Assembly: GCA_963169635.1 (NCBI GenBank)
Contig: CAUJDL010000044.1
Coordinates: 1 to 35,621 of the forward strand
Direction of reading: 5' to 3'
From: Bacteroidota bacterium
Lineage (GTDB): Bacteria; Bacteroidota; Bacteroidia; Chitinophagales; Chitinophagaceae
DNA length: 35,621 nt
How positions within the stretch are numbered: position 1 is the stretch's first letter; each line of letters begins with the position of its first letter. The translations under genes and the position numbers were made by a program. Shown piece after piece: positions 27,701-35,487 of this stretch. A model generated the notes under the pieces. The model ran no database searches and was not told where the DNA came from. It was given only the letters and a program-made list of their open reading frames with translations.

Positions 27701-29063
27701 TTAATTTTGGTTGAAAAGATTGAATAGATAATCTGTGTAGTGTTGGGGCACGATTTAATAAAACCGGATGTCCTTTTAAAATATTTTCTAAAATATCCCA
27801 AACTACAGCTTCTTTTTTATCTACTAATTTTTTAGCAGATTTAACTGTTTTTACTATTCCTCTTTCAATTAATTTACGAATAATAAATGGCTTAAATAAT
27901 TCTGCAGCCATATCTTTTGGTAAACCACACTCATGCATTTTAAGTTCTGGACCTACCACAATTACAGAACGACCAGAATAATCCACACGTTTACCTAATA
28001 AGTTTTGACGGAAACGACCTTGTTTACCTTTTAATACATCGCTTAAAGATTTTAATGCTCTACCACCTTCTGCTTTTACAGCATTAGATTTACGACTATT
28101 ATCAAATAAACTATCAATAGCTTCTTGTAACATACGTTTTTCGTTACGTAAGATTACTTCTGGAGCTTTAATTTCTAATAAGCGTTTTAAACGATTATTT
28201 CTTATAATTACACGACGATATAAATCGTTTAAATCAGATGATGCAAATCTGCCACCATCTAATGGTACTAAAGGTCTTAATTCTGGTGGAATAACAGGTA
28301 TATGTTGCATTACCATCCACTCAGGACGATTTTCAATTCTTTCTGTAGAATCTCTAAATGCTTCTACAACACTTAAACGTTTTAAAGCATCTGCTTTACG
28401 TTGTTGAGAAGTTTCATTTGCAGCAGCATTTCTTAACTGATAACTTAATTCATCTAAGTCTAATCTTTCTAATAAATCATGTACAGCTTCTGCACCCATT
28501 TTAGCAATAAACTTTTGTGGGTCTTCGTCTGGTAAATATTGATTATCCTTAGGTAAAGCATCTACTATATCAATATATTCTTCTTCTGTTAATAAATCGC
28601 CTGTTCCTAAATTTTCATTTACACCACCTTGTATTACTACATAGCGTTCATAATAAATAATACTTTCTAATTTTTTAGAGCTCATACCTAATAAGTAACC
28701 AATTTTATTAGGTAAACTTTTAAAGTACCAAATATGCACTACTGGAACCACCAGTTTAATGTGCCCCATTCTTTCTCTTCTAACTTTTTTTTCTGTAACT
28801 TCTACACCACAACGATCACAAACAATACCCTTATAACGAATACGCTTATATTTTCCACAAGCACATTCATAATCTTTTACAGGGCCAAAAATTCTTTCGC
28901 AAAACAAACCATCTCTTTCTGGCTTGTAAGTACGATAGTTAATTGTTTCTGGTTTTAATACTTCGCCAAAACTTCTTTCCAAAATTGAATCTGGAGAGGC
29001 AAGGCTAATGGTAATTTTTGAAAACCCAGGTTTGGTTTTGTTTACATCTTTTTTTATAGCCAT
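24777..29063 (-). CDS. rpoC: DNA-directed RNA polymerase subunit beta'
   Basis: The 1428-residue subunit is complete. The N-terminal zinc site has Cys67, Cys69, Cys82 and Cys85 (CACGKY to CDRC). The catalytic magnesium motif NADFDGD lies near residue 470, with [13 protein letters not shown] and [12 protein letters not shown] before it. The second zinc region [15 protein letters not shown] lies near 885-900, the bridge-helix/trigger-loop stretch with [23 protein letters not shown] near 920-942, and the C-terminus ends in an acidic SFDDDE. Length matches other Bacteroidota. Unlike the standard rpoB-rpoC order, no rpoB lies upstream: a terminator and a small exported-protein gene precede it. It has its own leader and terminator, so it forms a single-gene unit. 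Confidence 0.98.
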   Translation of the reverse strand: MAIKKDVNKTKPGFSKITISLASPDSILERSFGEVLKPETINYRTYKPERDGLFCERIFGPVKDYECACGKYKRIRYKGIVCDRCGVEVTEKKVRRERMGHIKLVVPVVHIWYFKSLPNKIGYLLGMSSKKLESIIYYERYVVIQGGVNENLGTGDLLTEEEYIDIVDALPKDNQYLPDEDPQKFIAKMGAEAVHDLLERLDLDELSYQLRNAAANETSQQRKADALKRLSVVEAFRDSTERIENRPEWMVMQHIPVIPPELRPLVPLDGGRFASSDLNDLYRRVIIRNNRLKRLLEIKAPEVILRNEKRMLQEAIDSLFDNSRKSNAVKAEGGRALKSLSDVLKGKQGRFRQNLLGKRVDYSGRSVIVVGPELKMHECGLPKDMAAELFKPFIIRKLIERGIVKTVKSAKKLVDKKEAVVWDILENILKGHPVLLNRAPTLHRLSIQSFQPKLIEGKAIQLHPLVTAAFNADFDGDQMAVHVPLSSAAILEAQLLMLSSHNILNPQSGTPITLPSQDMVLGLYYISKSKKSTPEETIKGEGKYFYSLDEVVIAYNENVVDLHANIKLRTQVLEKGKLYKTIINTTVGRVLFNQHVPAEVGYVNELLTKKNLKEIIGNIIKITNVPTTAKFLDDIKTLGFRMAFKGGLSFSINDLVVPEERQNMLDIAQNNVDEIWEHYNMGLITNNERYNQIVDTWNRADMIITDTLIQKMTTDKQGFNSVFMMLDSGARGNKTQVKQLVGIRGLMAKPRKSGSSGSEVIENPILSNFKGGLNVLDYFISTHGARKGLADTALKTADAGYLTRRLVDVSQDVVISDEDCGTLRGIAISALKDNEDIIEPLADRIEGRTTLHDVINPVTNELIIQAGEEVSQDIAKMIDQCGIETVEIRSVLTCESKRGVCVKCYGKNLATGYIAQRGDAVGIIAAQSIGEPGTQLTLRTFHVGGVAGGATVDSTLKAKFDGTIHFDGLRTVTTINNDGNKESVVIGRTGELRIMDDKHDRLLISNNIPYGSTLLVKDKQQVKKGDDICKWDPFNNVIVAETNGAIQYEGIIEGITYRDESDDQTGHHEKVIIETKDKTKIPTIIITGKDNKQYNLPVGSHLSVDEGEEVKAGQVLVKIPRVLGKLRDITGGLPRVTELFEARNPGNPAIVCEIDGIVSFGNVKRGNREIIVESKDGMIKKYLVPTSRQILVQESDFVKAGTALSEGQIAPADILAIKGPFAVQEYVVNEIQEVYRLQGVKINDKHIEVIVRQMMKKVEIVDAGDTKFLEEDLEDRVDFIAENDRIFDKKVVTEAGESTKMRAGQIITLRELREENSILRRADKKLVEVRDAKPATATPVLLGITKASLGVQSWISAASFQETTKVLSTAAINGKTDYMAGLKENVITGHLIPAGTGQRDFDNLIVGSKEEYKLLTAAREAMSFDDDE

Positions 29064-29130
29064 ATTAAATAAGTGGAGTTTATTTTGAAATAATGATACT
29101 TAGTTTTACACTAATCAAATTTCCATAGCT

Positions 29131-29264
29131 TATTGTGTGTTGGTGATGCACACAATATTACTTGTACATTCTTATAAATTAATATTATAAGACAAGGTGC
29201 AGTTTAACTTGATAGAGATGTGAAAAAAGAACAATATTCCAAATTATTTAAGGCGGCGAAGGTA
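29131..29264 (-). promoter_or_regulatory. rpoC promoter candidate and hairpin-rich leader
   Basis: On the minus strand TACCTTCG followed by CC (29257-29264) is one base off the -7 consensus. Downstream, before the rpoC start at 29063, are two stem-loops: one with TTATAAG pairing with CTTATAA (29171-29191) plus an outer ACAAG with CTTGT, and one with a perfect 9-bp stem CACACAATA and TATTGTGTG (29131-29157). Neither ends in a T-run, so they are not terminators. The leader would be about 190 bases. Confidence 0.4.
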
Positions 29265-29379
29265 AGGATTAATTTTGAATATTTTAATGAGTTTTTGAAG
29301 TATTATCTAAAGCTTAAATTTTAGATATTTTATCTGGCAAATGAAGGAGCATTTTTATTGGAGTATTTATAAAAAATAA

Positions 29380-29408
29380 AAAAGTATTAATGTTGCATTA
29401 ATACTTTT
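29380..29408 (-). terminator. Terminator between the small exported protein and rpoC
   Basis: A perfect 13-bp stem (29380-29392 with 29396-29408) has a 3-base loop. On the minus strand it is followed by TTTTTTATTTTTT. It lies about 30 bp after the stop of the 105-residue gene and isolates rpoC from upstream transcription. Confidence 0.9.
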
Positions 29409-29438
29409 AAATAATTGATTTATACGAAGTTATAGCTA

Positions 29439-29756
29439 TTAATGAGTTTCATAAGTTAAAATAATAGAAGAAGCAGATTCTTGATTATTTCTTTTTAACT
29501 TAATTTTTTTCTTTTCTATAATTGGTGCATAATAAATAATAGCATTTTTAGTTTCTACAGTAGCAACTAATTTGTCTTTTACCTTTTCTTCTATTATAGA
29601 GCTTTGTGGTTTTAATATACCTAAAGGTTTTAAAGTACCTTTTACATCTTTAGTAATAGCTTTTGCTTTTTTTACATTAGAAGTAATTTCATTTGTAGCA
29701 TGTACATTTATAGCTAAGGCTAAAAAACAAATTGTAATGATTAACTGAACTTTCAT
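29439..29756 (-). CDS. Small exported protein, unknown function
   Basis: I recognise no family. The 105-residue product has a signal peptide (about 1-20, LIITICFLALAINVHA). The mature part is rich in Lys and hydrophobic beta-formers (KPLGILKPQSSIIEEK, NAIIYYAPIIEKKKIKLKRN). There is no Cys at the start of the mature protein, so it is probably not a lipoprotein. It sits alone between the ATP-grasp gene and rpoC and has a strong terminator. A real gene is supported by the signal peptide and the terminator. Confidence 0.65.
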   Translation of the reverse strand: MKVQLIITICFLALAINVHATNEITSNVKKAKAITKDVKGTLKPLGILKPQSSIIEEKVKDKLVATVETKNAIIYYAPIIEKKKIKLKRNNQESASSIILTYETH

Positions 29757-30012
29757 AGTAATTATTTTTTTTAATTTTTTTACTAAACTTTAATATTCAG
29801 TTTTTCACGTATTGGATGGATGTATATTTTAATAACAAATCCATGCCAAAGAGTTTTATAATTTTATTTTTATTGAAAAAGTGTTGATTATAAACTTGTT
29901 GTAAATATTATTGGTAGAAATTTATTTTTAAAAAAGGAAGTTTTTGTCCCATTTTGCATTTACTTTCCCAATAATAGAAAAATAATAGAATTATTAAATC
30001 AAATTTCAATAA

Positions 30013-31209
30013 TTATTTTTCAAAATATGCAATAGTGCCGCCTACCCAAACTTTATCTTTATTATATCTTACACCAATCATTTTGCCTTTGCTTAAACGT
30101 GCTAAATTAAATGCAGCAACTGGTCGTTCTGCTCCTTCTTTCCAAAAATAAAAAATTCTTATTTCTGCTTTTGCAGGAATATCAGGTGTAGCTATAACAT
30201 CTGCATATTGTACTTTGCGTTGTAAAATCCAATTTTCTGGGTCTTTTACATTTTCAATATCTTGAGGTGTTACATCAATTACTACACCTTGACCAGCAAA
30301 AGAAAATAAAGGTTTCAAAACATAGTTTTCTAAATCGGTAGGTATTTCTTTTATTTCATTTAAAAACTTTGTTTTAGGTACATAAGGATGATCTATATAA
30401 GGCAAAGTGTATTTACTAATTCTATAAAACCAATTTGGGTGAGGTATCCATTCTACATCTAATTCTTCTAATAAAATTTTTCCTTTTTCTTGTACTTCGG
30501 CAGATTGTTGTTGTAAATCATCGAAAATTACTCTATTAAAAATTCTTTTTATTTCTATTTTCTTTCCATCTTTTAAGTAATAAATTTTGTTACCTTCTTT
30601 AATCAGTTCTGTAATACAAACAATATTAATTCCTAAATATTCTTGTGTATAATAAAAATCTATTCTTGTTTTTTGTTCATGAGGAAAAACTTCTAATAAA
30701 ATAACATTTTCAGGTTGTAAGTTTCCTACAATAATTTCTTTTAATAATTGTAAATAAGTTTTTTCATCAAAATTATTTAGATAGGCAGAAAAGTTTTGAG
30801 GAATTTGAAAATGATTTCTTGTAATATTATCTAAAAAAACCTGATAAGCAAATAATGTAGGAAAACCTTGCATTTCTATTAACTGAGGTTCTAAAGTACC
30901 ATCTTCATTTTTGCAAATACCAAAATCAAATGCTATAAAGTGAGCAAAATTATTTTCGTTAGGTACACGTACATTATTAGGAATGCCATGCGATGTAAGT
31001 GTTTTAAAATTAAAACCTGTAATAATATCTACAATACTTTCGCAAGCATTTAAAATTTTATGTTTAAATTCTTTATCTACAAACACAGGTGTTTCTGCAG
31101 CTCTAAAACCTAAAGATGCAGGATATTTGCTTTCTAAATCTTTTAAAAATGCTTCGTATGCTTCTTGTGTAAATGCTGCATTATATTTTTCTCTAACTGC
31201 TGAAACCAT
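30013..31209 (-). CDS. Probable ATP-grasp ligase, circularly permuted glutathionylspermidine-synthase-like type
   Basis: The 398-residue protein is not one I can name. The C-terminal half has an ATP-grasp outline: NYVLKPLFSFAGQGVVIDV at 295-313 (Lys299 and a Gly-rich loop), NWILQRKV at 326-333 (adenine-binding strand), KAEIRIFYFW at 347-356 and ARLSKG with VWVGGTIAYF near the end. Earlier, GTLEPQLIEMQGFPTLFAY at 104-122 resembles the Mg-binding E-x-N motif of circularly permuted ATP-grasp enzymes, but with EMQ in place of E-x-N. It would join a carboxylate to an amine using ATP. The substrate is unknown. A glutamine amidotransferase-like gene lies directly upstream on the same strand, separated by a terminator hairpin. 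Confidence 0.6.
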   Translation of the reverse strand: MVSAVREKYNAAFTQEAYEAFLKDLESKYPASLGFRAAETPVFVDKEFKHKILNACESIVDIITGFNFKTLTSHGIPNNVRVPNENNFAHFIAFDFGICKNEDGTLEPQLIEMQGFPTLFAYQVFLDNITRNHFQIPQNFSAYLNNFDEKTYLQLLKEIIVGNLQPENVILLEVFPHEQKTRIDFYYTQEYLGINIVCITELIKEGNKIYYLKDGKKIEIKRIFNRVIFDDLQQQSAEVQEKGKILLEELDVEWIPHPNWFYRISKYTLPYIDHPYVPKTKFLNEIKEIPTDLENYVLKPLFSFAGQGVVIDVTPQDIENVKDPENWILQRKVQYADVIATPDIPAKAEIRIFYFWKEGAERPVAAFNLARLSKGKMIGVRYNKDKVWVGGTIAYFEK

Positions 31210-31243
31210 AATTCTGTTAATTAATATTTTGTTGAAAGATAAA

Positions 31244-31271
31244 AAAACATCTTCATTTATAAAGATGTTTT
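31244..31271 (-). terminator. Terminator between the amidotransferase and the ATP-grasp gene
   Basis: AAAACATCTT (31244-31253) pairs with AAGATGTTTT (31262-31271) around an 8-base loop, and on the minus strand a run of seven T follows. It lies 28 bp after the amidotransferase stop and only 34 bp before the ATP-grasp ATG. It could be partial, letting some transcripts continue. Confidence 0.75.
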
Positions 31272-31299
31272 AATAAACTAAGTTTTTTGATAAAAAAAT

Positions 31300-32136
31300 T
31301 TATACTGTAGTTAATACCCCTACAGCATTATTTAAAAAGTTGGGAAGAATACAAGTATAAGTCCATAATATTTTATCAGGGTCGCCTAATTGTTCTACCA
31401 TACTTTCCCATTTAGCTTCTCCATGATTAGCAATTACTGTAGCTTTTTTTTCTTCAGTTTGTAAGTATAAACGCATACCAATAGCATCTGCTTCAGGATG
31501 AAACTGTGTACCTATAAAATAATCATTAAATCTAATGGCCATAATTGCTCTTTCAAAAGGTACATGTGGTCTGTTTTTTTCAATAGCTAAAATTTTAGCT
31601 CCTAATTCTCTTAATCTTGCATGGTTAGGTTCTATTACTTGATAATCTCTACTATCTACAACATAAAAAGGGTCTTTTAATCCTTCAAAAATTATTTCTT
31701 CTTCACCTTCTTGAAGTTGATGAACAGGAAATACACCAAACGAGGTAGATTTTCTTTTACAAACATTACCAATTGCATAATGCCTACATATTAATTGAAA
31801 ACTATGGCAGATAAAGAAAACATGTTTTGGTGGGTTTGCTTCATTTTTATTCCACTCTTCAATAGATTGTAACCATTTAAAATATTGTTGTTCCCAACTA
31901 TTACCAATAGTATCTAATGGAGAGCCTGGACCACCAGTAGAAATATAAATATGATACGAAGTATCTGGTACTTCTTCTTTTACTCTTACATCAAATTCAT
32001 CAAAACTTACATTTAATTGATGATGTTCTGCCCAAGTATTAATAATTTCTCTGATACAACGCATACCCTGATTTACATGACCTTCATATAAATCTAAAAT
32101 GGCTATTTTAATTTCTTGATCTGTCCATTCACTCAT
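31300..32136 (-). CDS. Class-I glutamine amidotransferase-like protein
   Basis: From the chosen start (MSEWTDQEIKIAILDLYEGH) the protein has 278 residues. The class-I triad is present: Cys110 in FFICHSFQLI, His213 and Glu215 in GTQFHPEAD. The oxyanion-loop region ISTGGPGSPLD at 66-76 is also intact. The nucleophile loop is CHSFQ rather than the more usual CxGxQ, so the Gly after Cys is Ser. It resembles GMP-synthase-type amidotransferase domains. It would release ammonia from glutamine for a partner, possibly the ATP-grasp protein downstream; this is inference. The reading frame opens 21 residues earlier (32199), but that extension is Lys/Asn-rich and not conserved-looking, so I start at 32136. 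A terminator follows. Confidence 0.8.
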   Translation of the reverse strand: MSEWTDQEIKIAILDLYEGHVNQGMRCIREIINTWAEHHQLNVSFDEFDVRVKEEVPDTSYHIYISTGGPGSPLDTIGNSWEQQYFKWLQSIEEWNKNEANPPKHVFFICHSFQLICRHYAIGNVCKRKSTSFGVFPVHQLQEGEEEIIFEGLKDPFYVVDSRDYQVIEPNHARLRELGAKILAIEKNRPHVPFERAIMAIRFNDYFIGTQFHPEADAIGMRLYLQTEEKKATVIANHGEAKWESMVEQLGDPDKILWTYTCILPNFLNNAVGVLTTV

Positions 32137-32315
32137 AGAACAAACATAACATTTTTTAAAAATTTTAGAAAAATTGTTAATATTTTTATACAAGAGCAAT
32201 ATTACTAAGCAAATGTGTATAGTTTAAAAAGATAATTTTTTTAAAAAAATCTTGTAAAATTCAAATACTTTCACTTACTTTAACATTTCATTATTTACTT
32301 TGAAAATAATAACTT

Positions 32316-32609
32316 ATGAGAAAATCAGACCTTATAAATAATATATCAGAAAAAACAGGAATACCTAAAGTAGATGTTTTAGTTACAGTAGAAACCCTAA
32401 TTAAAGAGGTAAAAGAAAATTTATCTTCTGGAGAAAATATTTATATAAGAGGTTTTGGAAGTTTTATTACAAAGAAAAGAGCTGCTAAAATTGGAAGAAA
32501 TATTAAAAAGAATACAGCAGTACATATTCCAGAGCATTATATACCTGCATTTAAGCCTGCCAAAGAATTTGTTGCAGAAGTTAAAGAAAATTACAAACCA
32601 CAACAGTAA
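32316..32609 (+). CDS. HU/IHF-family DNA-binding protein
   Basis: The 97-residue protein has the HU fold pattern: MRKSDLINNISEKTGIPKVDV helices, then IRGFGSFITKKRAAKIGRN (about 44-62) and IPAFKPAKEF at the end. These homodimeric or heterodimeric proteins bend DNA in the nucleoid. The arm position is GRNIKKNTAVHI, without the Pro of GRNP found in typical HU. The gene is divergent from the amidotransferase gene. Its stop codon overlaps a promoter candidate for the next gene. Confidence 0.92.
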   Translation: MRKSDLINNISEKTGIPKVDVLVTVETLIKEVKENLSSGENIYIRGFGSFITKKRAAKIGRNIKKNTAVHIPEHYIPAFKPAKEFVAEVKENYKPQQ

Positions 32610-32614
32610 CTTTG
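32607..32614 (+). promoter_or_regulatory. Candidate -7 element for the TPR gene
   Basis: TAACTTTG followed by C matches TANNTTTG. It overlaps the HU stop codon and lies 15 bp before the GTG start of the TPR gene. A -33 TTG was not seen. Confidence 0.4.
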
Positions 32615-32629
32615 CACTAAATTTTATTA

Positions 32630-33481
32630 GTGAAAAAGCAACAGTTTATTTTAATATTAGGTGGTGTAGTTTTATTATCATCCTTATTTTTCTTTGGAAA
32701 AACAGTAAATCCCAATAGAGCAAAACAAATAGTAGAGCAGCATCATGCAAATGATGGTCATGATCATTCTCTTAAATTTACTGATATTTTAGCACAAGCA
32801 AAAAGCCAACTTTCTGCTTCAAGTTTACAATATATAAATAAAGTTGAAAGTGCTTTAAATAAAGCAAACAATGAAGATAAAATTCATACTTACCATCAAT
32901 TAGCATCTTTCTGGAAAGATAGTGCTCGTGTATTTGAGCCTTTTGCATATTATACAGCAGAAGCAGCAAAATTGGATAATTCAGAAAAAAGCCTCACATT
33001 TGCCGCCCAATTGTTCATTGATAATCTTTTTGATGAGGTAGAACCTGCCAAACAAAACTGGTTAGCAACTAACGCAAAAGTTCTTTTAGATAAAGCTTTA
33101 GCAATTAATTCTAATAACGATAGTACTAAAATTGGTATTGGTGCTTGTTATCTTTTTGGAAATATTGCAGATAATCCAATGCAAGGAATTACGCAGGTAA
33201 AATCTATTGTAGATAAAAATCCTGATAATCTTTATGCACAATGGGTTTTAGCATTAGGAAGCAGAAAAAGTGGTCAGTACGATAAAGCAATTGTAAGATT
33301 GTTAATTATTGTAGAAAAACAACCTACTAATTATGCTGCCATTTTACATTTAGCAGAGTGTTATGAATTAAATCATCAAAACAGCGATGCAGTAAAATGG
33401 TATAAGATTATTAAAAAAGAAATTCCTAATCCAGAAGCTAAAAAAGAAATTCAAAAAAGAATTGAACAATTACAACATTAA
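32630..33481 (+). CDS. Membrane-anchored TPR protein
   Basis: The 283-residue product starts at a GTG (MKKQQFILILGGVVLLSSLFFFGKT) whose membrane helix (about 6-23) anchors it at the inner membrane. The outside part begins with a His/Asp-rich stretch (HHANDGHDHSLKF, about 38-50), which might bind metal. TPR-like helices run from about 75 to 275, for example YDKAIVRLLIIVEKQPTNYAAILHLAECYELN and SDAVKWYKIIKKEIPNPEAKKEI. The role is unknown; the place between HU and RNase G is typical of Bacteroidota. It lies 20 bp after HU. Confidence 0.85.
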   Translation: MKKQQFILILGGVVLLSSLFFFGKTVNPNRAKQIVEQHHANDGHDHSLKFTDILAQAKSQLSASSLQYINKVESALNKANNEDKIHTYHQLASFWKDSARVFEPFAYYTAEAAKLDNSEKSLTFAAQLFIDNLFDEVEPAKQNWLATNAKVLLDKALAINSNNDSTKIGIGACYLFGNIADNPMQGITQVKSIVDKNPDNLYAQWVLALGSRKSGQYDKAIVRLLIIVEKQPTNYAAILHLAECYELNHQNSDAVKWYKIIKKEIPNPEAKKEIQKRIEQLQH

Positions 33482-33487
33482 AAAATA

Positions 33488-33525
33488 CTGTATTGGTTAA
33501 TTAAATTTAATACAGATTTTGATAA
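33488..33525 (+). terminator. Possible weak terminator after the TPR gene
   Basis: CTGTATT (33488-33494) pairs with AATACAG (33509-33515) over a 14-base loop, with T-rich sequence after it. The stem is only 7 bp and the loop is long, so this is a weak call. Confidence 0.35.
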
Positions 33526-33563
33526 TTTATTTTATTTTTTAACAGGTTAAAATTATTAGAAGT

Positions 33564-33653
33564 ATGCCTTGTGGTAAAAAGAGAAAACGTCATAAAATTG
33601 CTACTCACAAACGCAAAAAACGTTTAAGAAAAAATCGTCATAAGAAAAAATAA
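33564..33653 (+). CDS. AURKAIP1/COX24-type small ribosomal protein (bS22-like)
   Basis: A 29-residue reading frame, MPCGKKRKRHKIATHKRK then KRLRKNRHKKK, is almost all Lys, Arg and His. It matches the short basic proteins annotated in Bacteroidota as AURKAIP1/COX24 domain proteins, related to mitochondrial mS38 and mycobacterial bS22, which sit on the small ribosomal subunit. It is far shorter than common gene-calling limits and would be missed by length filters. It lies between the TPR gene and rng, and probably contacts 16S rRNA. Confidence 0.9.
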   Translation: MPCGKKRKRHKIATHKRKKRLRKNRHKKK

Positions 33654-33679
33654 TCATTCATATTTTCTTTTACGAAACT

Positions 33680-33739
33680 AATGGCTAAGCCATTTTTGTA
33701 TAAGTCTGTACCATACTAAAATATTTGCAGACTTATACA
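33680..33739 (+). promoter_or_regulatory. Two hairpins between the bS22-like gene and rng
   Basis: First is AATGGC with GCCATT (33680-33685, 33689-33694) followed by TTT, a possible small terminator. Then comes a perfect 12-bp stem, TGTATAAGTCTG (33697-33708) with CAGACTTATACA (33728-33739), over a 19-base loop. They lie 150-210 bp upstream of the rng start. The second has no T-run after it. Confidence 0.5.
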
Positions 33740-33890
33740 TTCACTAAACACTGAAAAGTAATTACCTCTTTCTTTGCTGCAACTTTTCCTTTCCTTCCTT
33801 TTTTATTGATGAGGCAATTACTATTAGTGATGTTATTATACTTCTTACTATAAGAGGTATTATTTTGTATTTATTAAAGTTGCAAATTTT

Positions 33891-35438
33891 GTGAACAAAG
33901 AATTAATTATTAATACATCTCCAACAGGAGTAGAAATTGCATTGTTGGAAGAAAAGAAATTAGTAGAGCTACATAACGAAAAAGTAGATGCTAGTTTTGG
34001 AGTAGGAGATTTATATTTAGGTAAAGTAAAAAAATTAATACCAGGATTAAATGCTGCATTTGTAGATGTAGGATTTGAGAAAGATGCTTTTTTACATTAT
34101 ACAGATTTATCGCCTTATGCAAAATCTATTTTAAAATTTACACAATTAGCTATTAATGCTAATGGTGCTGAAGTAGATTTTTCTAAATTTCAGATAGAAC
34201 CTGAAATTGTAAAAACAGGAAAAATAAATGAAGTATTAAATGGTAAGCCTACCATATTAGTACAAATATTAAAAGAACCAATTGCTGCAAAAGGTCCAAG
34301 ATTAAGTTGCGAAATTAGTTTACCTGGTCGTTTTATAGTACTTACTCCATTTAACGAAATAGTTGCTGTATCTAAAAAAATTCATTCATCTGATGAAAGA
34401 AAAAGACTACATAAAATTGTAGAAGCCATTAGGCCTAAAAATTTTGGTGTAATTGTAAGAACAGCAGCAGAAGGAAAATCAACAGCAGAACTTCATCAAG
34501 ATTTATTAGAGCTTACAGAAACTTGGAAAACTATTCAAAAAAATATTACAGGTGCAGAATCACCTACAAGAATTTTAAGTGAGCAAAATAAAACTACCAG
34601 TATTTTAAGAGATTTATTAAATGAATCTTTTAATAAAATTGTGGTGAATGATAAAAATATTTATAACGATATTAAGTCATACATTCAACGAATAGCACCA
34701 GATAAAACTGATATTGTAAGTTATATTAATAATGGTACGCCTGTATTTGATCAGTTTGGTATTACTAAACAAGTAAAAGGTGCATTTGGCAAAACTGTTA
34801 ATTTAGATAGTGGTGCTTATTTAATAATTGAACATACAGAAGCACTGCATGTAATAGATGTAAATAGTGGCTATAAAAGTGTAAGCAATAGTCAGGAAGA
34901 AAATGCTTTACAAACAAATTTAGAAGCTGCAGAAGAAATTGCCAGACAATTAAGACTAAGAGATATTGGTGGAATTATTGTTGTAGATTTTATAGATATG
35001 AAATCGCCTGATAACAGAAAAAAATTGCAAGATGCAATGGAAGATTTCATGAAAGCTGATAGAGCTAAACATGCTGTATTACCAATTTCTAAATTTGGTT
35101 TAATGCAAATAACCAGACAAAGAATGAGGCCTGAAGTAAATATTAATACAGCAGAAAATTGTCCTAGCTGTGGAGGTACAGGAAAAATTACTAGCACATT
35201 ATTATTAGAAGATGAAATAGAAAAACGTTTGCATTATTTATCTTCTAATGGTCATAAACATCTTTCGCTATTAGTTAATCCAATTGTTTATTCTCATATT
35301 ACAAAAGGATTTTTTACCAATATTGCTAAAAGATGGAAGAAAAAATATGCACTAAAACTTAAAGTTCAGCCTAATACAAATTATGGAATTGTTGAGTTTC
35401 GCTTCTTTGACCAAAACGAAGAAGAAATAAAATTTTAA
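33891..35438 (+). CDS. rng: Ribonuclease G / E family
   Basis: The 515-residue endoribonuclease processes rRNA and decays mRNA. The start is a GTG giving MNKELIINTSPTGVEIALLE. An S1 domain (about 37-110, LYLGKVKKLIPGLNAAFVDVGFEKDAFLH) is followed by the DNase I-like catalytic domain. Its metal-binding residues are Asp323 in HVIDVNSG and Asp366 in VVDFIDM, and CPSCGGTGK at 424-432 is the zinc-link motif that holds the dimer. It lacks the long C-terminal degradosome scaffold of RNase E, so RNase G is the better name. It follows the bS22-like gene and the hairpins at 33680-33739, and a compound hairpin lies after its stop. Confidence 0.95.
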   Translation: MNKELIINTSPTGVEIALLEEKKLVELHNEKVDASFGVGDLYLGKVKKLIPGLNAAFVDVGFEKDAFLHYTDLSPYAKSILKFTQLAINANGAEVDFSKFQIEPEIVKTGKINEVLNGKPTILVQILKEPIAAKGPRLSCEISLPGRFIVLTPFNEIVAVSKKIHSSDERKRLHKIVEAIRPKNFGVIVRTAAEGKSTAELHQDLLELTETWKTIQKNITGAESPTRILSEQNKTTSILRDLLNESFNKIVVNDKNIYNDIKSYIQRIAPDKTDIVSYINNGTPVFDQFGITKQVKGAFGKTVNLDSGAYLIIEHTEALHVIDVNSGYKSVSNSQEENALQTNLEAAEEIARQLRLRDIGGIIVVDFIDMKSPDNRKKLQDAMEDFMKADRAKHAVLPISKFGLMQITRQRMRPEVNINTAENCPSCGGTGKITSTLLLEDEIEKRLHYLSSNGHKHLSLLVNPIVYSHITKGFFTNIAKRWKKKYALKLKVQPNTNYGIVEFRFFDQNEEEIKF

Positions 35439-35445
35439 CGACAAG

Positions 35446-35487
35446 TTGTCTTGTTTTGCTCTTTGAGAGCTAAAATTAGCAAGACAA
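35446..35487 (+). terminator. Compound stem-loop after rng
   Basis: An outer stem (TTGTCTTG 35446-35453 with CAAGACAA 35480-35487) surrounds an inner stem (35454-35462 with 35466-35475, one bulge, 3-base loop). It begins 8 bp after the stop codon. No long T-run follows, so it may be a 3'-end stabilising structure or a factor-aided terminator. Confidence 0.5.

Noticed and set aside
32137..32199. Upstream ATG giving 21 more residues to the amidotransferase
   Set aside because: The extension is Asn/Lys/Phe-rich and AT-driven, and the conserved fold begins right after MSEWTDQ. A near -7 match (CACATTTG at 32210-32217) keeps some doubt.
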